A program made the position numbers and the translations under genes. Shown here piece by piece: positions 25,426 through 34,110 of a DNA stretch of 64,000 nt. Each line of letters opens with the position of its first letter. The first letter of the stretch is position 1. The notes beneath the pieces were generated by a model. It did not search any database. It was not told the origin of the DNA and saw nothing but the letters and a program-made list of their open reading frames with translations. Source of the DNA: Holophagales bacterium UBA5704. Its GTDB lineage: Bacteria > Acidobacteriota > Thermoanaerobaculia > Multivoradales > UBA5704. The stretch covers positions 1-64,000 of the forward strand of contig DIHE01000054.1 of assembly GCA_002420005.1 (NCBI GenBank), in the 5' to 3' direction.

Positions 25426-26373
25426 TTACTCCTCGGCGACTGCGTCGCAATTTCCAGCATCCAGGTCGCAGATGAGCCGTTGGTGAACAAGGAACTGCTC
25501 ATTCAGCTCAGAAGCGACAATCAGCGAAGACCCGTCTCGGTCTTGAAAGGCGAACGACGTGACCCCCACGACAAGGTTGAAGCCTCCGCCGGTCTGTCCC
25601 TTGGCGGCCACGCCGAACTTTTCGATCAGCGGCCCTCCATCGGCACCGGCCCCCATGTCCCCAGGATAGAGGATGGTTCCCTTCGCGCCTCTCCCGAAAC
25701 TCTGGGAGGCCACACCATGCATCAATTCTCCTCCGTCATAGGCGAGGGGGTAACCGAGGATGGTCACGTGGTTGGGAAACAGGCGGCGGCTGGCGATCGG
25801 GTACCATCCAACCGCGTCGCCGACGCGCCCAAAGTTGTTGTCCGCAAGCTCGACCAACGCGAAGTCTGCTCCGCTTGGCAGCACTCCTCCACCCTGAGCC
25901 CAGCCGTGGCTTGGAAGAAAGGCGCTGGCCTCCCAGATCACCTCGGGCCGGAGAAAATAACCAGGTGCGAACACCAGGCGGAGGGGAAAGCCGGAGGCAC
26001 CGAGCTCTGGCCGGAGGACGCAGTGGCCTGCGGTCAACAGGATGCGCGGCGCAATGACGACCCCTGAGCAGTAGCTGAAGGTGTCATCAGGCCACTCGAC
26101 AAAGATCTTTCCCACCGGAGAATAGGGAAGAGGGTAGAACGGTGGCGTCCCGGAAACGATCACCCGCGAGCTGGTAAACGGCCGGGGCCCGGCGCCCTTG
26201 GCCCTCTCGCCGGTCGTCTGGAGGTGTTCGGAAGGGGCGGGCCATGACAGGGCCTTCGCCCGGCCAAAGGGAAACGGCTCCGATGTCTCAGGCAGGTGGT
26301 AGACGGTCTGCGCATGCACCGGAGCGGCCAGCATGAGGGTTGCTGCGAGAAGAATCAGCAGTGAACGGTTCAT
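25426..26373 (-). CDS. Exported trypsin-like fold protein lacking the catalytic serine
   Basis: A 315-residue protein with a signal peptide (LLILLAATLMLAAPVHAQ). Chymotrypsin-fold landmarks are present: LLTAGHC with His117, GADFALVEL with Asp170, ILGYPL, and GDMGAGADGGPLI at 239-250. In active relatives the last motif reads G-x-S-G-G-P; here Asp245 stands at the serine position, so it is probably inactive as a serine protease. It may bind peptides or regulate the active protease two genes upstream. ATG 26373 is preferred, with AGGAG 7 bp upstream; 26379 is possible. Last gene of the six-gene minus operon, 37 bp after the barrel gene. Confidence 0.8.
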   Translation of the reverse strand: MNRSLLILLAATLMLAAPVHAQTVYHLPETSEPFPFGRAKALSWPAPSEHLQTTGERAKGAGPRPFTSSRVIVSGTPPFYPLPYSPVGKIFVEWPDDTFSYCSGVVIAPRILLTAGHCVLRPELGASGFPLRLVFAPGYFLRPEVIWEASAFLPSHGWAQGGGVLPSGADFALVELADNNFGRVGDAVGWYPIASRRLFPNHVTILGYPLAYDGGELMHGVASQSFGRGAKGTILYPGDMGAGADGGPLIEKFGVAAKGQTGGGFNLVVGVTSFAFQDRDGSSLIVASELNEQFLVHQRLICDLDAGNCDAVAEE

Positions 26374-26410
26374 GGTCATGCTCCTCAACAGTTGCTGAGC
26401 GCAACGAGCC

Positions 26411-27844
26411 TCAGAAGAACTTTACAACAGAGAACGACACCGTCTTGGCGCGATCTGAAAGATCCAACGCCGTATCGAGCTGGTAGTCCTCCTTGAGGAC
26501 GATGCCGACACCCGCGGACCAATGGGTGATCTCGCGCCCCTTCGGGAACAAAACCTTGTTCTCAGGCTCCGATCCCTGATATTCGACTTCGTGAGCGGGC
26601 TCGCGCCAGGCACCGAGCCTGAGGGTGCCGATGATCTGCCCCTCGAGGACGAAGACGACCTGTTCAAGGCCCAGGTGAAGCTCGTTGGCGTCGGCCAGAG
26701 AGAATTTGCTTCGGTCGTCGACACCTTGGGGAATGATCTCGTCGAACCGCTGCGACCAGCGGATGCGATCAAAGTCGAGGGTGATCTTTGTTTCTCCCTC
26801 CCCCATGCTGAAGGCAACCCCGAGCCCGTAGGTGTCCGGCACACGCAGGCCAAGCGTCGCTGTGCCCGATGCGCCGTTTTTCTCTCTGATCGAGCCGTCG
26901 ACTTGAAAGGATGGGCCCTTTCTGTACACCGCACCTACGCTCCAACGGCCATTCCGAAGGTGGTGGCGCCACCTGGCCGGCGCTTCCTCGTGCTTCTCGA
27001 TGCTTGAACCGGAGCCCTGCTTCCAGAGAACGCCGAGGTTGAATCCTTGCGCATGGTCCTTGCCCTGGGCTATTTGCGCTGCGAACGCGTTGTCAGGCGT
27101 AAAGTCCGCGGGGCCGAAAAAACCTCCCGGTTGGCGGTCGATCCAGTCGAAGCCGGTCCTCGCGTTGAAGCCGAAGAAATGACTCTGGTAATTCAGGTCG
27201 AGCTCCGACAGCGTGAGGCCGAGCCCGACGGAGATCGAGCCGGCCGAACCCGTGTCCTGGTCCTTCGCGGGCAGCTCGAAGGCATAGGCAACCGAGGCTC
27301 CATAGTTGGCGATTCTCAGATCGACCGCCGTGAGGGAAGGGTAGCTGCGATCGCAGATGCAGGTGTCGCGGTCGGTCAGAAAGATTCCCTGCTTGGCTTG
27401 TTCAGACGAGTAGTTTGCGAGCTGGTGCCTGTAGAGGGCCAGTGTAAAACCGTGTGGAAGGACTTTGGAGTAGGAAAGAAAGGAGAGACCGCTCGTCGTT
27501 GCCTCCGCTTCGCCTCTCGCGAGGCGGTTGATCGTGTCGACGCCTCGCCCGGTCGCAAAGGTTTCATCGAGCCGCCCTCTTTCGACGAAGAACGTGGTGT
27601 TGTTGAACTGGCGGTATTCGACCGCGGCCTCCGAGCCTCCGATGGTCAGATTGGTCAGGCCTGCGGGATTCGTGTAAGCCGCCGTCGCGTCGTCGGCCAG
27701 CCCGATGAACGCGCCGCCCATGCCGAGGCTGCGGGCTCCCGGCGAGATAAAGTTGAACTGAGGGCCGGTCTGGACCTGGCCCCATGCGGTGCCGGAGGCG
27801 AGAAGGGCCAGGACAGCGAGAGGACCTACTTTGTTGATGGACAC
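26411..27844 (-). CDS. FadL/PorV-like outer membrane protein
   Basis: A 477-residue protein starting at GTG 27844 (AAAGGAGA 7 bp upstream). Signal peptide to about residue 24 (GTAWGQVQ). The mature N-terminus, PGARSLGMGGAFIGLADDAT and AAYTNPAGLTNL, is the signature of the OmpP1/FadL and PorV-type barrels. Long beta-strands follow and the protein ends in phenylalanine (VSFSVVKFF), as expected for BAM-dependent barrels. FadL members take up hydrophobic molecules; PorV-like ones serve secretion. Which applies is open. It sits between the active protease and the serine-less paralogous fold in one operon. Confidence 0.85.
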   Translation of the reverse strand: MSINKVGPLAVLALLASGTAWGQVQTGPQFNFISPGARSLGMGGAFIGLADDATAAYTNPAGLTNLTIGGSEAAVEYRQFNNTTFFVERGRLDETFATGRGVDTINRLARGEAEATTSGLSFLSYSKVLPHGFTLALYRHQLANYSSEQAKQGIFLTDRDTCICDRSYPSLTAVDLRIANYGASVAYAFELPAKDQDTGSAGSISVGLGLTLSELDLNYQSHFFGFNARTGFDWIDRQPGGFFGPADFTPDNAFAAQIAQGKDHAQGFNLGVLWKQGSGSSIEKHEEAPARWRHHLRNGRWSVGAVYRKGPSFQVDGSIREKNGASGTATLGLRVPDTYGLGVAFSMGEGETKITLDFDRIRWSQRFDEIIPQGVDDRSKFSLADANELHLGLEQVVFVLEGQIIGTLRLGAWREPAHEVEYQGSEPENKVLFPKGREITHWSAGVGIVLKEDYQLDTALDLSDRAKTVSFSVVKFF

Positions 27845-27879
27845 GGTGCCGTCTCCTTTCGTGGATCGCGATGGGATGC

Positions 27880-29022
27880 TCAGCGGTCTTTGGGTGGACA
27901 CGGGGAGGCCGCCGAGGGTTCTTCGGTCTCGCGGTTCTCCTTGGCCTCTTCGAGGTATCTCCGGAACCGGCGATTCCTCCTGTCTTTCTGGATTTCTCCC
28001 TGGACGCCGGACTCCCGGAAGGCCCGATAGGCCTCTCCCCACCGGCCTTGTCTGTAGAGTGCGAGCCCCAGGTGGTAGACCGGCAGGTAGGTCGTGTAAC
28101 GCATTCCCTGCAAGTGGACGCTTCCCCCTTCCAGAGGCTGATCCTCGATGGCCTTGCGCATCAGATCCTCGGCCTCGCACCAGTTCGAGAGGCTGATCGC
28201 CCGGATGCCCGTCTTGTAGGTGCTGTGGGCGCTCCGGGTCTTCTCAAGCTCCTCTTGATTTCCCCAGCAGGAAGCGGGAAGTTTCTTGCTGAACGCTTCT
28301 CTGACCTGATCGATAGGCACCGCCTGCCCGATCCGCCTGCTTTCGTCGGCAGGGTCCTTGATGAACTGAATGTTGATGCCGAGCAGGCCGCCGGCTTTAT
28401 CGAAGAGGGGGCCTCCGGAGAAACCTTCTTCCAGCTGCGCAGAATGATTGAGGAAGTCGCCGTCCCGCCGTAGGATGGCGCCTTTGCGTTCGACCCATTC
28501 CTTCTCCCCTTTGCGTGTCTCCTTCGCGTAGCCGATCGCCCGGACCTCCCAGTCGGCCGTGTTGAGGGTGACCGCGGTCGGCAGCTGCCCCGGCGTGGCA
28601 TGCGGGAGCTCCTTTCGCATGTCGAGAGTGAGGAGCAACAGATCCTTTTCGGGAACGGGATAAGGCTCGAAGCGCGGTTGCTTCCGGTCGAGGTCGCCCT
28701 GGGTTTCCACCACCGGCTCGGCCACCTGAAAGAAGCGAGCTTCGGTTTGAATCACGTTGCTGCGGCTTCCCCGGATTGCGCCGGGTTGGCGTTCATAGAT
28801 CACGTGATAGGCGGTGACGATGTAGACGAAGTCGTCCTGGCTGCAGAGGACAACGCCCGAGCCGAATTCCGGCGCGTCCTCTCCTTCCCGTTGGACCTGG
28901 ATCTGGACCGTGAGCTTCTTGAGCCAGGCGCCCTCGTCCGCCAGGCCCGGCCTGGCTGCCACGAGACCGGCGAGCGCCAGGCAGGTGATCCCGAGTGCGC
29001 GCGAGCGATCCTTGCGGAACAT
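27880..29022 (-). CDS. Exported trypsin-like serine protease with helical C-terminal domain
   Basis: A 380-residue protein with a signal peptide (residues 1-28, ending PGLADE). The catalytic triad is complete: His73 in VTAYHVI, Asp127 in EKDLLLLTLD, Ser202 in EEGFSGGPLF. Residues 265-360 are helical and TPR-like (CEAEDLMRKAIEDQ, VYHLGLALYRQGRWGEAYRA), a possible substrate or partner-binding tail; there is no PDZ. AGGAG precedes the ATG by 6 bp. Its neighbours in the operon are a two-TM protein upstream and an outer-membrane barrel downstream, so it probably acts in the periplasm, perhaps as quality control or a signal-triggered protease. Confidence 0.85.
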   Translation of the reverse strand: MFRKDRSRALGITCLALAGLVAARPGLADEGAWLKKLTVQIQVQREGEDAPEFGSGVVLCSQDDFVYIVTAYHVIYERQPGAIRGSRSNVIQTEARFFQVAEPVVETQGDLDRKQPRFEPYPVPEKDLLLLTLDMRKELPHATPGQLPTAVTLNTADWEVRAIGYAKETRKGEKEWVERKGAILRRDGDFLNHSAQLEEGFSGGPLFDKAGGLLGINIQFIKDPADESRRIGQAVPIDQVREAFSKKLPASCWGNQEELEKTRSAHSTYKTGIRAISLSNWCEAEDLMRKAIEDQPLEGGSVHLQGMRYTTYLPVYHLGLALYRQGRWGEAYRAFRESGVQGEIQKDRRNRRFRRYLEEAKENRETEEPSAASPCPPKDR

Positions 29023-29042
29023 GGTGTTCTCCTCTTTGCAGA

Positions 29043-30257
29043 TCATTCCTTGAACCCTCCGAACAGCTTGAGCAGCGCGAGGCTCGTCCCGAGGACCGAG
29101 GCCAGAATTCCGTAGATGAGCTTGCGCAGCTCGTGGGTGTAGAGCCACCGGAACAGGTTGGGCAACAGCTCGGTGTGGAGGTCCGCGGTGGGACCCATTG
29201 CGAGATGGGCGACCTTGCCCCGCACGGCGATCTCCAATCGGCCGCTGGTGAGGGAGCAGGAGGTGAGGGTCAGAGGCTCTCGCGCGTCCAGGGAGAGCAG
29301 GGCGCCCGGGGCGACCTCGACCGTCTCTCTCTCGCCGAGAGGGAAACGGATGCGGCCTCCGAGAACATAGCTTTCCGGCTCGACGGGGTCAGGTCGGAAG
29401 AGCTGGAGATCCGACATCTTCAGGGAGGGGTGAAGGAGGGTTTGCATTGCGCCGGGCTGCGGCTCGAGCAGGATGAGGCGGTTCTCGAAAGCCAGAGTCC
29501 GGAGCTCGGTCGAGGAGAAGGAGAGGCTCCGCGGAGAGGCTTCGTCGCCGGTGGCGAGGTCGACGACGCGCAAGAGGGTCGAGGGGCCTCGGTCAGGAAG
29601 TAGAAAGAGACCGATTTCGGCCCGCCGCGAGCCGCCGTGGAGCTCGAGGACGGGGGAGTCTGCGGAGACGTCTTCGCTGCCCCGGTCGATGGTGACCGCA
29701 GCGGCGGCGGCGCGGACTTCCACGTTGCGCAGCTCGAGGCGCATTTCCGGTTGGGCGGGGATCGTGCCGCTCCAACTGTCGGCTTTCGTCCCGCCCAGCG
29801 TGAGCTTGACCACGGCGCCACCGGAGCGGCGATCCCGGCCGGCAGGCAGGATGGTGACGCGCGTAGGACGGAAGAGGCGGAGGCCGGCTTCCAGCGGGGC
29901 GCCGGCTTCGAAGCAGATGGCGCCGCCCACCTGGGGACGGAGGTCGACGGAGCCCCGCTCTTCGAGAAGGGCGCTGAGCCGATCGGCCTCTCGCACGTCG
30001 ATCTTGCGCAGCCGGAGCGCGGGATCGAGCAGGTCGACCCGGGTCCGGGCCGGCACATCGCCGGCCGTCTTGCGCGAACGGGCATCGGCCGGCGGCAGGA
30101 CCGTCAGCTCGGCGCCGCTCAGGGACAGGTCCAGCTCGACGAGAGTCGCGCGGGTCTGGAAGATCATCACGGCGATCACCACCAGGGTGATGACGGTGAT
30201 CGCCGAGAGGACCAGGAAGAGCCGCCTCCGGTAGCGGAGATCAGTTGAAGTTGCCAT
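29043..30257 (-). CDS. Two-TM envelope protein of unknown function
   Basis: A 404-residue protein. One TM helix at about 12-34 (LFLVLSAITVITLVVIAVMI), about 330 residues of beta-rich sequence (LRLFRPTRVTILPAGRD, MRLELRNVEVRAAAA) and a second TM near the C-terminus (LIYGILASVLGTSLALLKLF). The large middle part is predicted periplasmic. No family recognised. ATG 30257 overlaps the end of the previous gene by 17 nt. As the only membrane-spanning product besides the STAND protein, it could connect cytoplasm and periplasm in this operon; that is inference. Confidence 0.75.
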   Translation of the reverse strand: MATSTDLRYRRRLFLVLSAITVITLVVIAVMIFQTRATLVELDLSLSGAELTVLPPADARSRKTAGDVPARTRVDLLDPALRLRKIDVREADRLSALLEERGSVDLRPQVGGAICFEAGAPLEAGLRLFRPTRVTILPAGRDRRSGGAVVKLTLGGTKADSWSGTIPAQPEMRLELRNVEVRAAAAAVTIDRGSEDVSADSPVLELHGGSRRAEIGLFLLPDRGPSTLLRVVDLATGDEASPRSLSFSSTELRTLAFENRLILLEPQPGAMQTLLHPSLKMSDLQLFRPDPVEPESYVLGGRIRFPLGERETVEVAPGALLSLDAREPLTLTSCSLTSGRLEIAVRGKVAHLAMGPTADLHTELLPNLFRWLYTHELRKLIYGILASVLGTSLALLKLFGGFKE

Positions 30258-30972
30258 AGTGCTCAAAGCTGTAGCTTTCGCTGATCGGGCGGATGGTTTC
30301 GGCGAGCATGTCGCCGCGCAGCTTGAGGACGTAGCGGCCGGGCGGGACGGGCTGTTTTTTGTCGTCGAGGCCGTCCCATTCAATCGGCAGCATGCCGCCG
30401 AGCTCTTCGACGTAAGGGAACTTGCGGATCGGTACGAGGCCGCCGGCCTCCTGGCGTAAGAGGGTGCAGGTCACATCCAGGCCGGCGCCGCTGCGGAACA
30501 GGAAGATGTAGCGCCCTCCAGGCTCCGGCCGGGCGCCGCTCGAAAGAAAGACGGGGTAGTAGACGGTCTCCTCGCGGTTGCTGACCCGGGAGAGGAAAGA
30601 CGCCGGATCGAGCCGCAGGGGGTCGACCGCCGCGGCGCGTGGCCAGGCGAACTCCTGAAGGCCGGCCGGATAGGTTTTCTTCTTGGGGAGCATGAAATAG
30701 TTATGGTTCGGTTCCCGCACCTCGATGAGCGGTGTCTCGGAGGCGGGGAGCCAGAAGTAGAGATGGAGCTTGTCGGACGGCTTGAGGCTGCCGCGGGGAG
30801 ATCTGTAGTGGACGCCCAGCAGCTCCAGGCTGCCACCGGAGACCTTCCATTGGGTGACGCGGCCCTCCTCGCGGTCGCCGCGGTCGGTGTAGAGGCAGTT
30901 TGTGCAGTCTTGCGCCTCGGCGGCCAGGGCCAGCAGCGCGAGGAGCGCCGGAATCACCCGGATCGGTTTCAT
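30241..30972 (-). CDS. Secreted protein with FlgD-Ig-like C-terminus
   Basis: A 243-residue protein with a signal peptide (residues 1-20, LLALLALAAEAQ) followed by CTNC. The last 70 residues read LPIEWDGLDDKKQPVPPGRY and VLKLRGD, the pattern of FlgD-type Ig modules often found at the end of acidobacterial surface proteins. The N-terminal half is beta-rich and unassigned (WKVSGGSLELLGVHY). It starts 48 bp after the STAND gene and overlaps the two-TM gene by 17 nt, so it belongs to the same transcript. GAAAGGAGAG lies just upstream of the ATG. Confidence 0.75.
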   Translation of the reverse strand: MKPIRVIPALLALLALAAEAQDCTNCLYTDRGDREEGRVTQWKVSGGSLELLGVHYRSPRGSLKPSDKLHLYFWLPASETPLIEVREPNHNYFMLPKKKTYPAGLQEFAWPRAAAVDPLRLDPASFLSRVSNREETVYYPVFLSSGARPEPGGRYIFLFRSGAGLDVTCTLLRQEAGGLVPIRKFPYVEELGGMLPIEWDGLDDKKQPVPPGRYVLKLRGDMLAETIRPISESYSFEHYGNFN

Positions 30973-31020
30973 GATCGCTCTCCTTTCTCGGAGGACAGGT
31001 CCGGTCTGCAGGATTTCGGG

Positions 31021-33996
31021 TTAGCGGCCGGCACAAGCCGGCACCGACGCGACGTCCGGCAGGAAGGTCCGCCGCTCCTCAGGCGTCAGGTTGCGCCGGG
31101 CGAGCCGGCACGCCCGCTCGCGCCAGGAGGCGGGATCGACGTCCCAGCGGATGAGGGTGCCTTTGCGGTCGGCGGAGACGAGGGTCCGGCCTCCGGCTTC
31201 GAAGGTGAGCCCGACGATCTCTTCGGCATGGCCGGTGAAGGGGCCGGCCACCAACTCGCCGGTGGCCGCGTCCCACAGGAAGACGCGGTGATCACGATCC
31301 GCGGTGGCGAGCCGGCCGCCGTCGGGGGACCAGGCGCGGGCGGTGGTCCGGTGGACGGGCAGGCCGGGTGGAGGCGGAGGATCGGCGCGCGGCGTGCCCT
31401 CGGCCCGGCGGCGCCAGAGGGCGAGGGCGGCCGGACGGAGCCGGCTGCGCCGGCCCAGGGGCACGGAGGGCTCCGCGCTCCAGAGGGCGATCGTCGATCC
31501 ATGGCCGGTGGCGAGGATCCCGCCGCCCGGCGCGAAGGCGAGGCTGATCAGGTCGCCGGCCGGACCCCGGAGGAGAGGCCCCGCGGGCCGCTTCGTCTCG
31601 AGGTCCCAGAGAGCGACCTCTCCCCGATGGCCTCCCACCGCGAGCAGCCGGCCGTCCCGGCTGAAGGAGACGCTCCGGGGCAGACCCTCCACGAGATGGA
31701 GGGGCCAGCCCTGCTGGGCGCCGTCGGCTGCATTCCACAGGATCACGGACCCGTCGTGGCTCGCGGAGGCGAGCAACCGGCCGTCCGGATGGAAGGCCAC
31801 GCTGTAGATCCCCTCGGCATGCCTTTCCCGGTCGTCTCCCCAGAGGAGGCGTCCGGATCGCGCCTCCCAGAGGTAGAGCTTCTTGTCCATGGAGGCGGCG
31901 GCAAGGTGCTTGCCGTCCGGGCTCCAGGCGAGGGCGGGAACCCAGTCGTCGGGACCCCGCAGAGGGGGGCCGACCGGTGCTCCGGTGGCCACGTCCCAAC
32001 GTCGCACTTCGTCCTTCGAGGTCGTGGCGGCAAGGGTGCGGCCATCCGGGCTGAAAGCGAGTGCCCAGCCGACGAGGTCGGACGCTTTGTCCGTGTCGAG
32101 GGCCAGCCGCCGCGGTGGCAGGGAGGGGGTGGCCCGGTCCCAGAGCTGCAAGAAGGCCTGCTCTCCGGCGGCGGCGAGCCGGCGTCCGTCGGGGCTCCAG
32201 GCGACGCTCCACAGGCGGCCGCCGGAGACGCGGAGTGGCGCAGCGGCGGTCTGCTGTCCCCGCATGTCCCAGAGCTGGACGGTCCCGTCGTCCAGGGCCG
32301 CCGCGAGGAGGTGGCCCTCCGGATGGAAGGCGAGGCTGAGCACCCGCCCCCGGGAGTGGCGCAGGAGCGCGGTCAGCGAGGGGCTGGCGGTGAGGGCCTC
32401 GAACAGGGCATGGCGTGTCTGCGATGTGCCGCCGAGGTGGTCGGCCTCGGCCGCCAGGAGCACCGCGAGATCCAGGTTGTCCTGCAAGGCGAGGCGGGCC
32501 TGGGCGACAAGGCCGTGCACCAGGGCCTCCCGGCGGGCCTTGTGCTGTCCACGGACGGCGAAGAGGATGGCCACGAGGCCGAGCACCAGGAGCACGGCCG
32601 CGGCTGCGGCCAGCCGCCGGGTCCGTCCATGGCTCCGCTCTCGCCGGCAGGCGGCGAGGAAGTCTCCCTCCCCGGGCGACAGCTCGGCAGCATGCGCCGC
32701 GGCCCAGAGCTCCGCCTCGGCCAGCGGCCCGCCGGTGAGGAGCCCGCCGGCCGGCCGGCCCGCCCGCTCCCAGGCGTCGGCCGTACGCTCCAGGGCTGAG
32801 AGATTCTCTTCCTCCCAGGCTTTGTTGTCCTGCAGCACCGGCTCGATGAGACGGTCGTGCGCGAGCTCCAGCCAGAGCGCGCCACGCCGGCGCTCGGCGC
32901 GCACGAGGTGGGCCTCGATCAGGGAGTGGAGGGCGCGGTCGTCGAGCCCCTGGGTGGCGCCGGCTTCGAGGAGCGCCTGTCCGCGGAGCCCTCCGGAGGT
33001 GATGAGCTGGCGGCCGACCCAGCGCCGCACCGACCGCTCGGGAATTCCGGCCGCCGCCGCAGCCTTCGCGGCCTCGTCGGCCCAGTAGTCCGCCAAAGCC
33101 CGGTCGACGCTCTTCAGAGCCTCAAGGTCTGCCAGGCCGATCTCCGCGGACCCCGGAGGACGACGCTCCCAGAGCATCCGGCAGACCACCTGGAGCTGCA
33201 CCGGGTCCACGTGCGGGCCGGGGACCTCCTCGCGCAGGCCGTCGATCCCCTGTACGCGCAGGCGCCGCAGATCATCCACCAGGCGGCCGGCGGCTTCCGG
33301 GAGGAAGGCGACGTGCGCCGTCTGCGCCGGCCCGGTCACCGCACGCAGAGCTTCGTCCCGGCCGAGGAGCTCGAGGCGGAAGCGGGTGCGCAGCCGGTCG
33401 GGAAGGAGGTCGAGCCAGGGATCGAGATGGGCCAGCCAGTCTTCGCGCAGCGCCAGGATCAGCGTCACCTCCGGGTGTGCGTCGAGAGCCTCCCGGAGCT
33501 GCTGGAAGAAAGCCTTGCGTTCCGCGAATCGGTGGGGGGCGAAGGAGAAGATCTCCTCGCCCTGATCGAGGGACAGGAAGAAGACCGCGGGCCGTTCGTC
33601 CGGCCGGGAGGCGGCACAGAGCGCCGCCGTCGCGCGGGCGAGCCCCTCCCGCAGGGAGAGGTGCGCCAGCTCTGCGGGTGTGCCCCCTTCGCCGGCCAGA
33701 CACCCGAGGAAATTGAAGACATAGAGGTTGGCGACCGCGAGATCGGCCGGCGGCTCGCCGCTCACCCGGACGACAGGGAGGCAGGCGGCGCCAGGGATCT
33801 CGCGCAGCGCGGGCAGGAGCCCGGCCTGGAGGAGCGATGTCTTGCCGGCGCCGGACGGGGCATAGAGCAGAACCGCCCGCCGGGAGACCGCGAGAGCCCG
33901 CAGCTCCCGGATCTCCCGGCTGCGGCCGAAGAAGCCGCCGCGATCCGCTTCATGGAAGGCCCGGGGGCCGACGTAGGGGTTGCCGGTGATCTGCAC
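31021..33996 (-). CDS. STAND NTPase (nSTAND1-like) with TM segment and WD40 repeats
   Basis: A 991-residue protein. After NPYVGPRAFHEADRGGFFGR, a typical nSTAND1 opening, come Walker A (APSGAGKT, 46-53) and Walker B (FFLSLDQGEEIF, Asp144). A winged-helix-like arm continues to about 430. A hydrophobic stretch at about 455-480 (LAAAAAVLLVLGLVAILFA) is a likely TM helix. The remaining 500 residues contain about ten WD40 units (SPDGRRLAAAGE, SPDGKHLAAASMD, HPDGRLLASASHDGS). STAND ATPases are signal-triggered switches, several in anti-phage defence or programmed death; here the WD40 part would lie outside the cytoplasm if the TM is real. No ATG is available; GTG 33996 is my choice. First gene of the six-gene operon. 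Confidence 0.88.
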   Translation of the reverse strand: MQITGNPYVGPRAFHEADRGGFFGRSREIRELRALAVSRRAVLLYAPSGAGKTSLLQAGLLPALREIPGAACLPVVRVSGEPPADLAVANLYVFNFLGCLAGEGGTPAELAHLSLREGLARATAALCAASRPDERPAVFFLSLDQGEEIFSFAPHRFAERKAFFQQLREALDAHPEVTLILALREDWLAHLDPWLDLLPDRLRTRFRLELLGRDEALRAVTGPAQTAHVAFLPEAAGRLVDDLRRLRVQGIDGLREEVPGPHVDPVQLQVVCRMLWERRPPGSAEIGLADLEALKSVDRALADYWADEAAKAAAAAGIPERSVRRWVGRQLITSGGLRGQALLEAGATQGLDDRALHSLIEAHLVRAERRRGALWLELAHDRLIEPVLQDNKAWEEENLSALERTADAWERAGRPAGGLLTGGPLAEAELWAAAHAAELSPGEGDFLAACRRERSHGRTRRLAAAAAVLLVLGLVAILFAVRGQHKARREALVHGLVAQARLALQDNLDLAVLLAAEADHLGGTSQTRHALFEALTASPSLTALLRHSRGRVLSLAFHPEGHLLAAALDDGTVQLWDMRGQQTAAAPLRVSGGRLWSVAWSPDGRRLAAAGEQAFLQLWDRATPSLPPRRLALDTDKASDLVGWALAFSPDGRTLAATTSKDEVRRWDVATGAPVGPPLRGPDDWVPALAWSPDGKHLAAASMDKKLYLWEARSGRLLWGDDRERHAEGIYSVAFHPDGRLLASASHDGSVILWNAADGAQQGWPLHLVEGLPRSVSFSRDGRLLAVGGHRGEVALWDLETKRPAGPLLRGPAGDLISLAFAPGGGILATGHGSTIALWSAEPSVPLGRRSRLRPAALALWRRRAEGTPRADPPPPPGLPVHRTTARAWSPDGGRLATADRDHRVFLWDAATGELVAGPFTGHAEEIVGLTFEAGGRTLVSADRKGTLIRWDVDPASWRERACRLARRNLTPEERRTFLPDVASVPACAGR

Positions 33997-34050
33997 ACAA
34001 GGACAGATCCCGTGCCGAGCAACCCGGGTGAGCGCAACCTCCTCGGCGCC

Positions 34051-34078
34051 GTAACCGGACGCCGCCGTCGTCCGTCTG
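34051..34078 (+). promoter_or_regulatory. Predicted ECF-autoregulated promoter
   Basis: GTAACC (34051-34056), a 16-bp spacer, then CGTCTG (34073-34078). The same boxes and spacing precede the spy-like gene at 25 kb. It lies 33 bp before the ATG of the ECF sigma gene, as expected for an autoregulated ECF operon, and in the shared gap with the divergent STAND gene. Confidence 0.65.
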
Positions 34079-34110
34079 TCCAGATGAAAGGGGAGCTTTT
34101 GGAGATCCTC

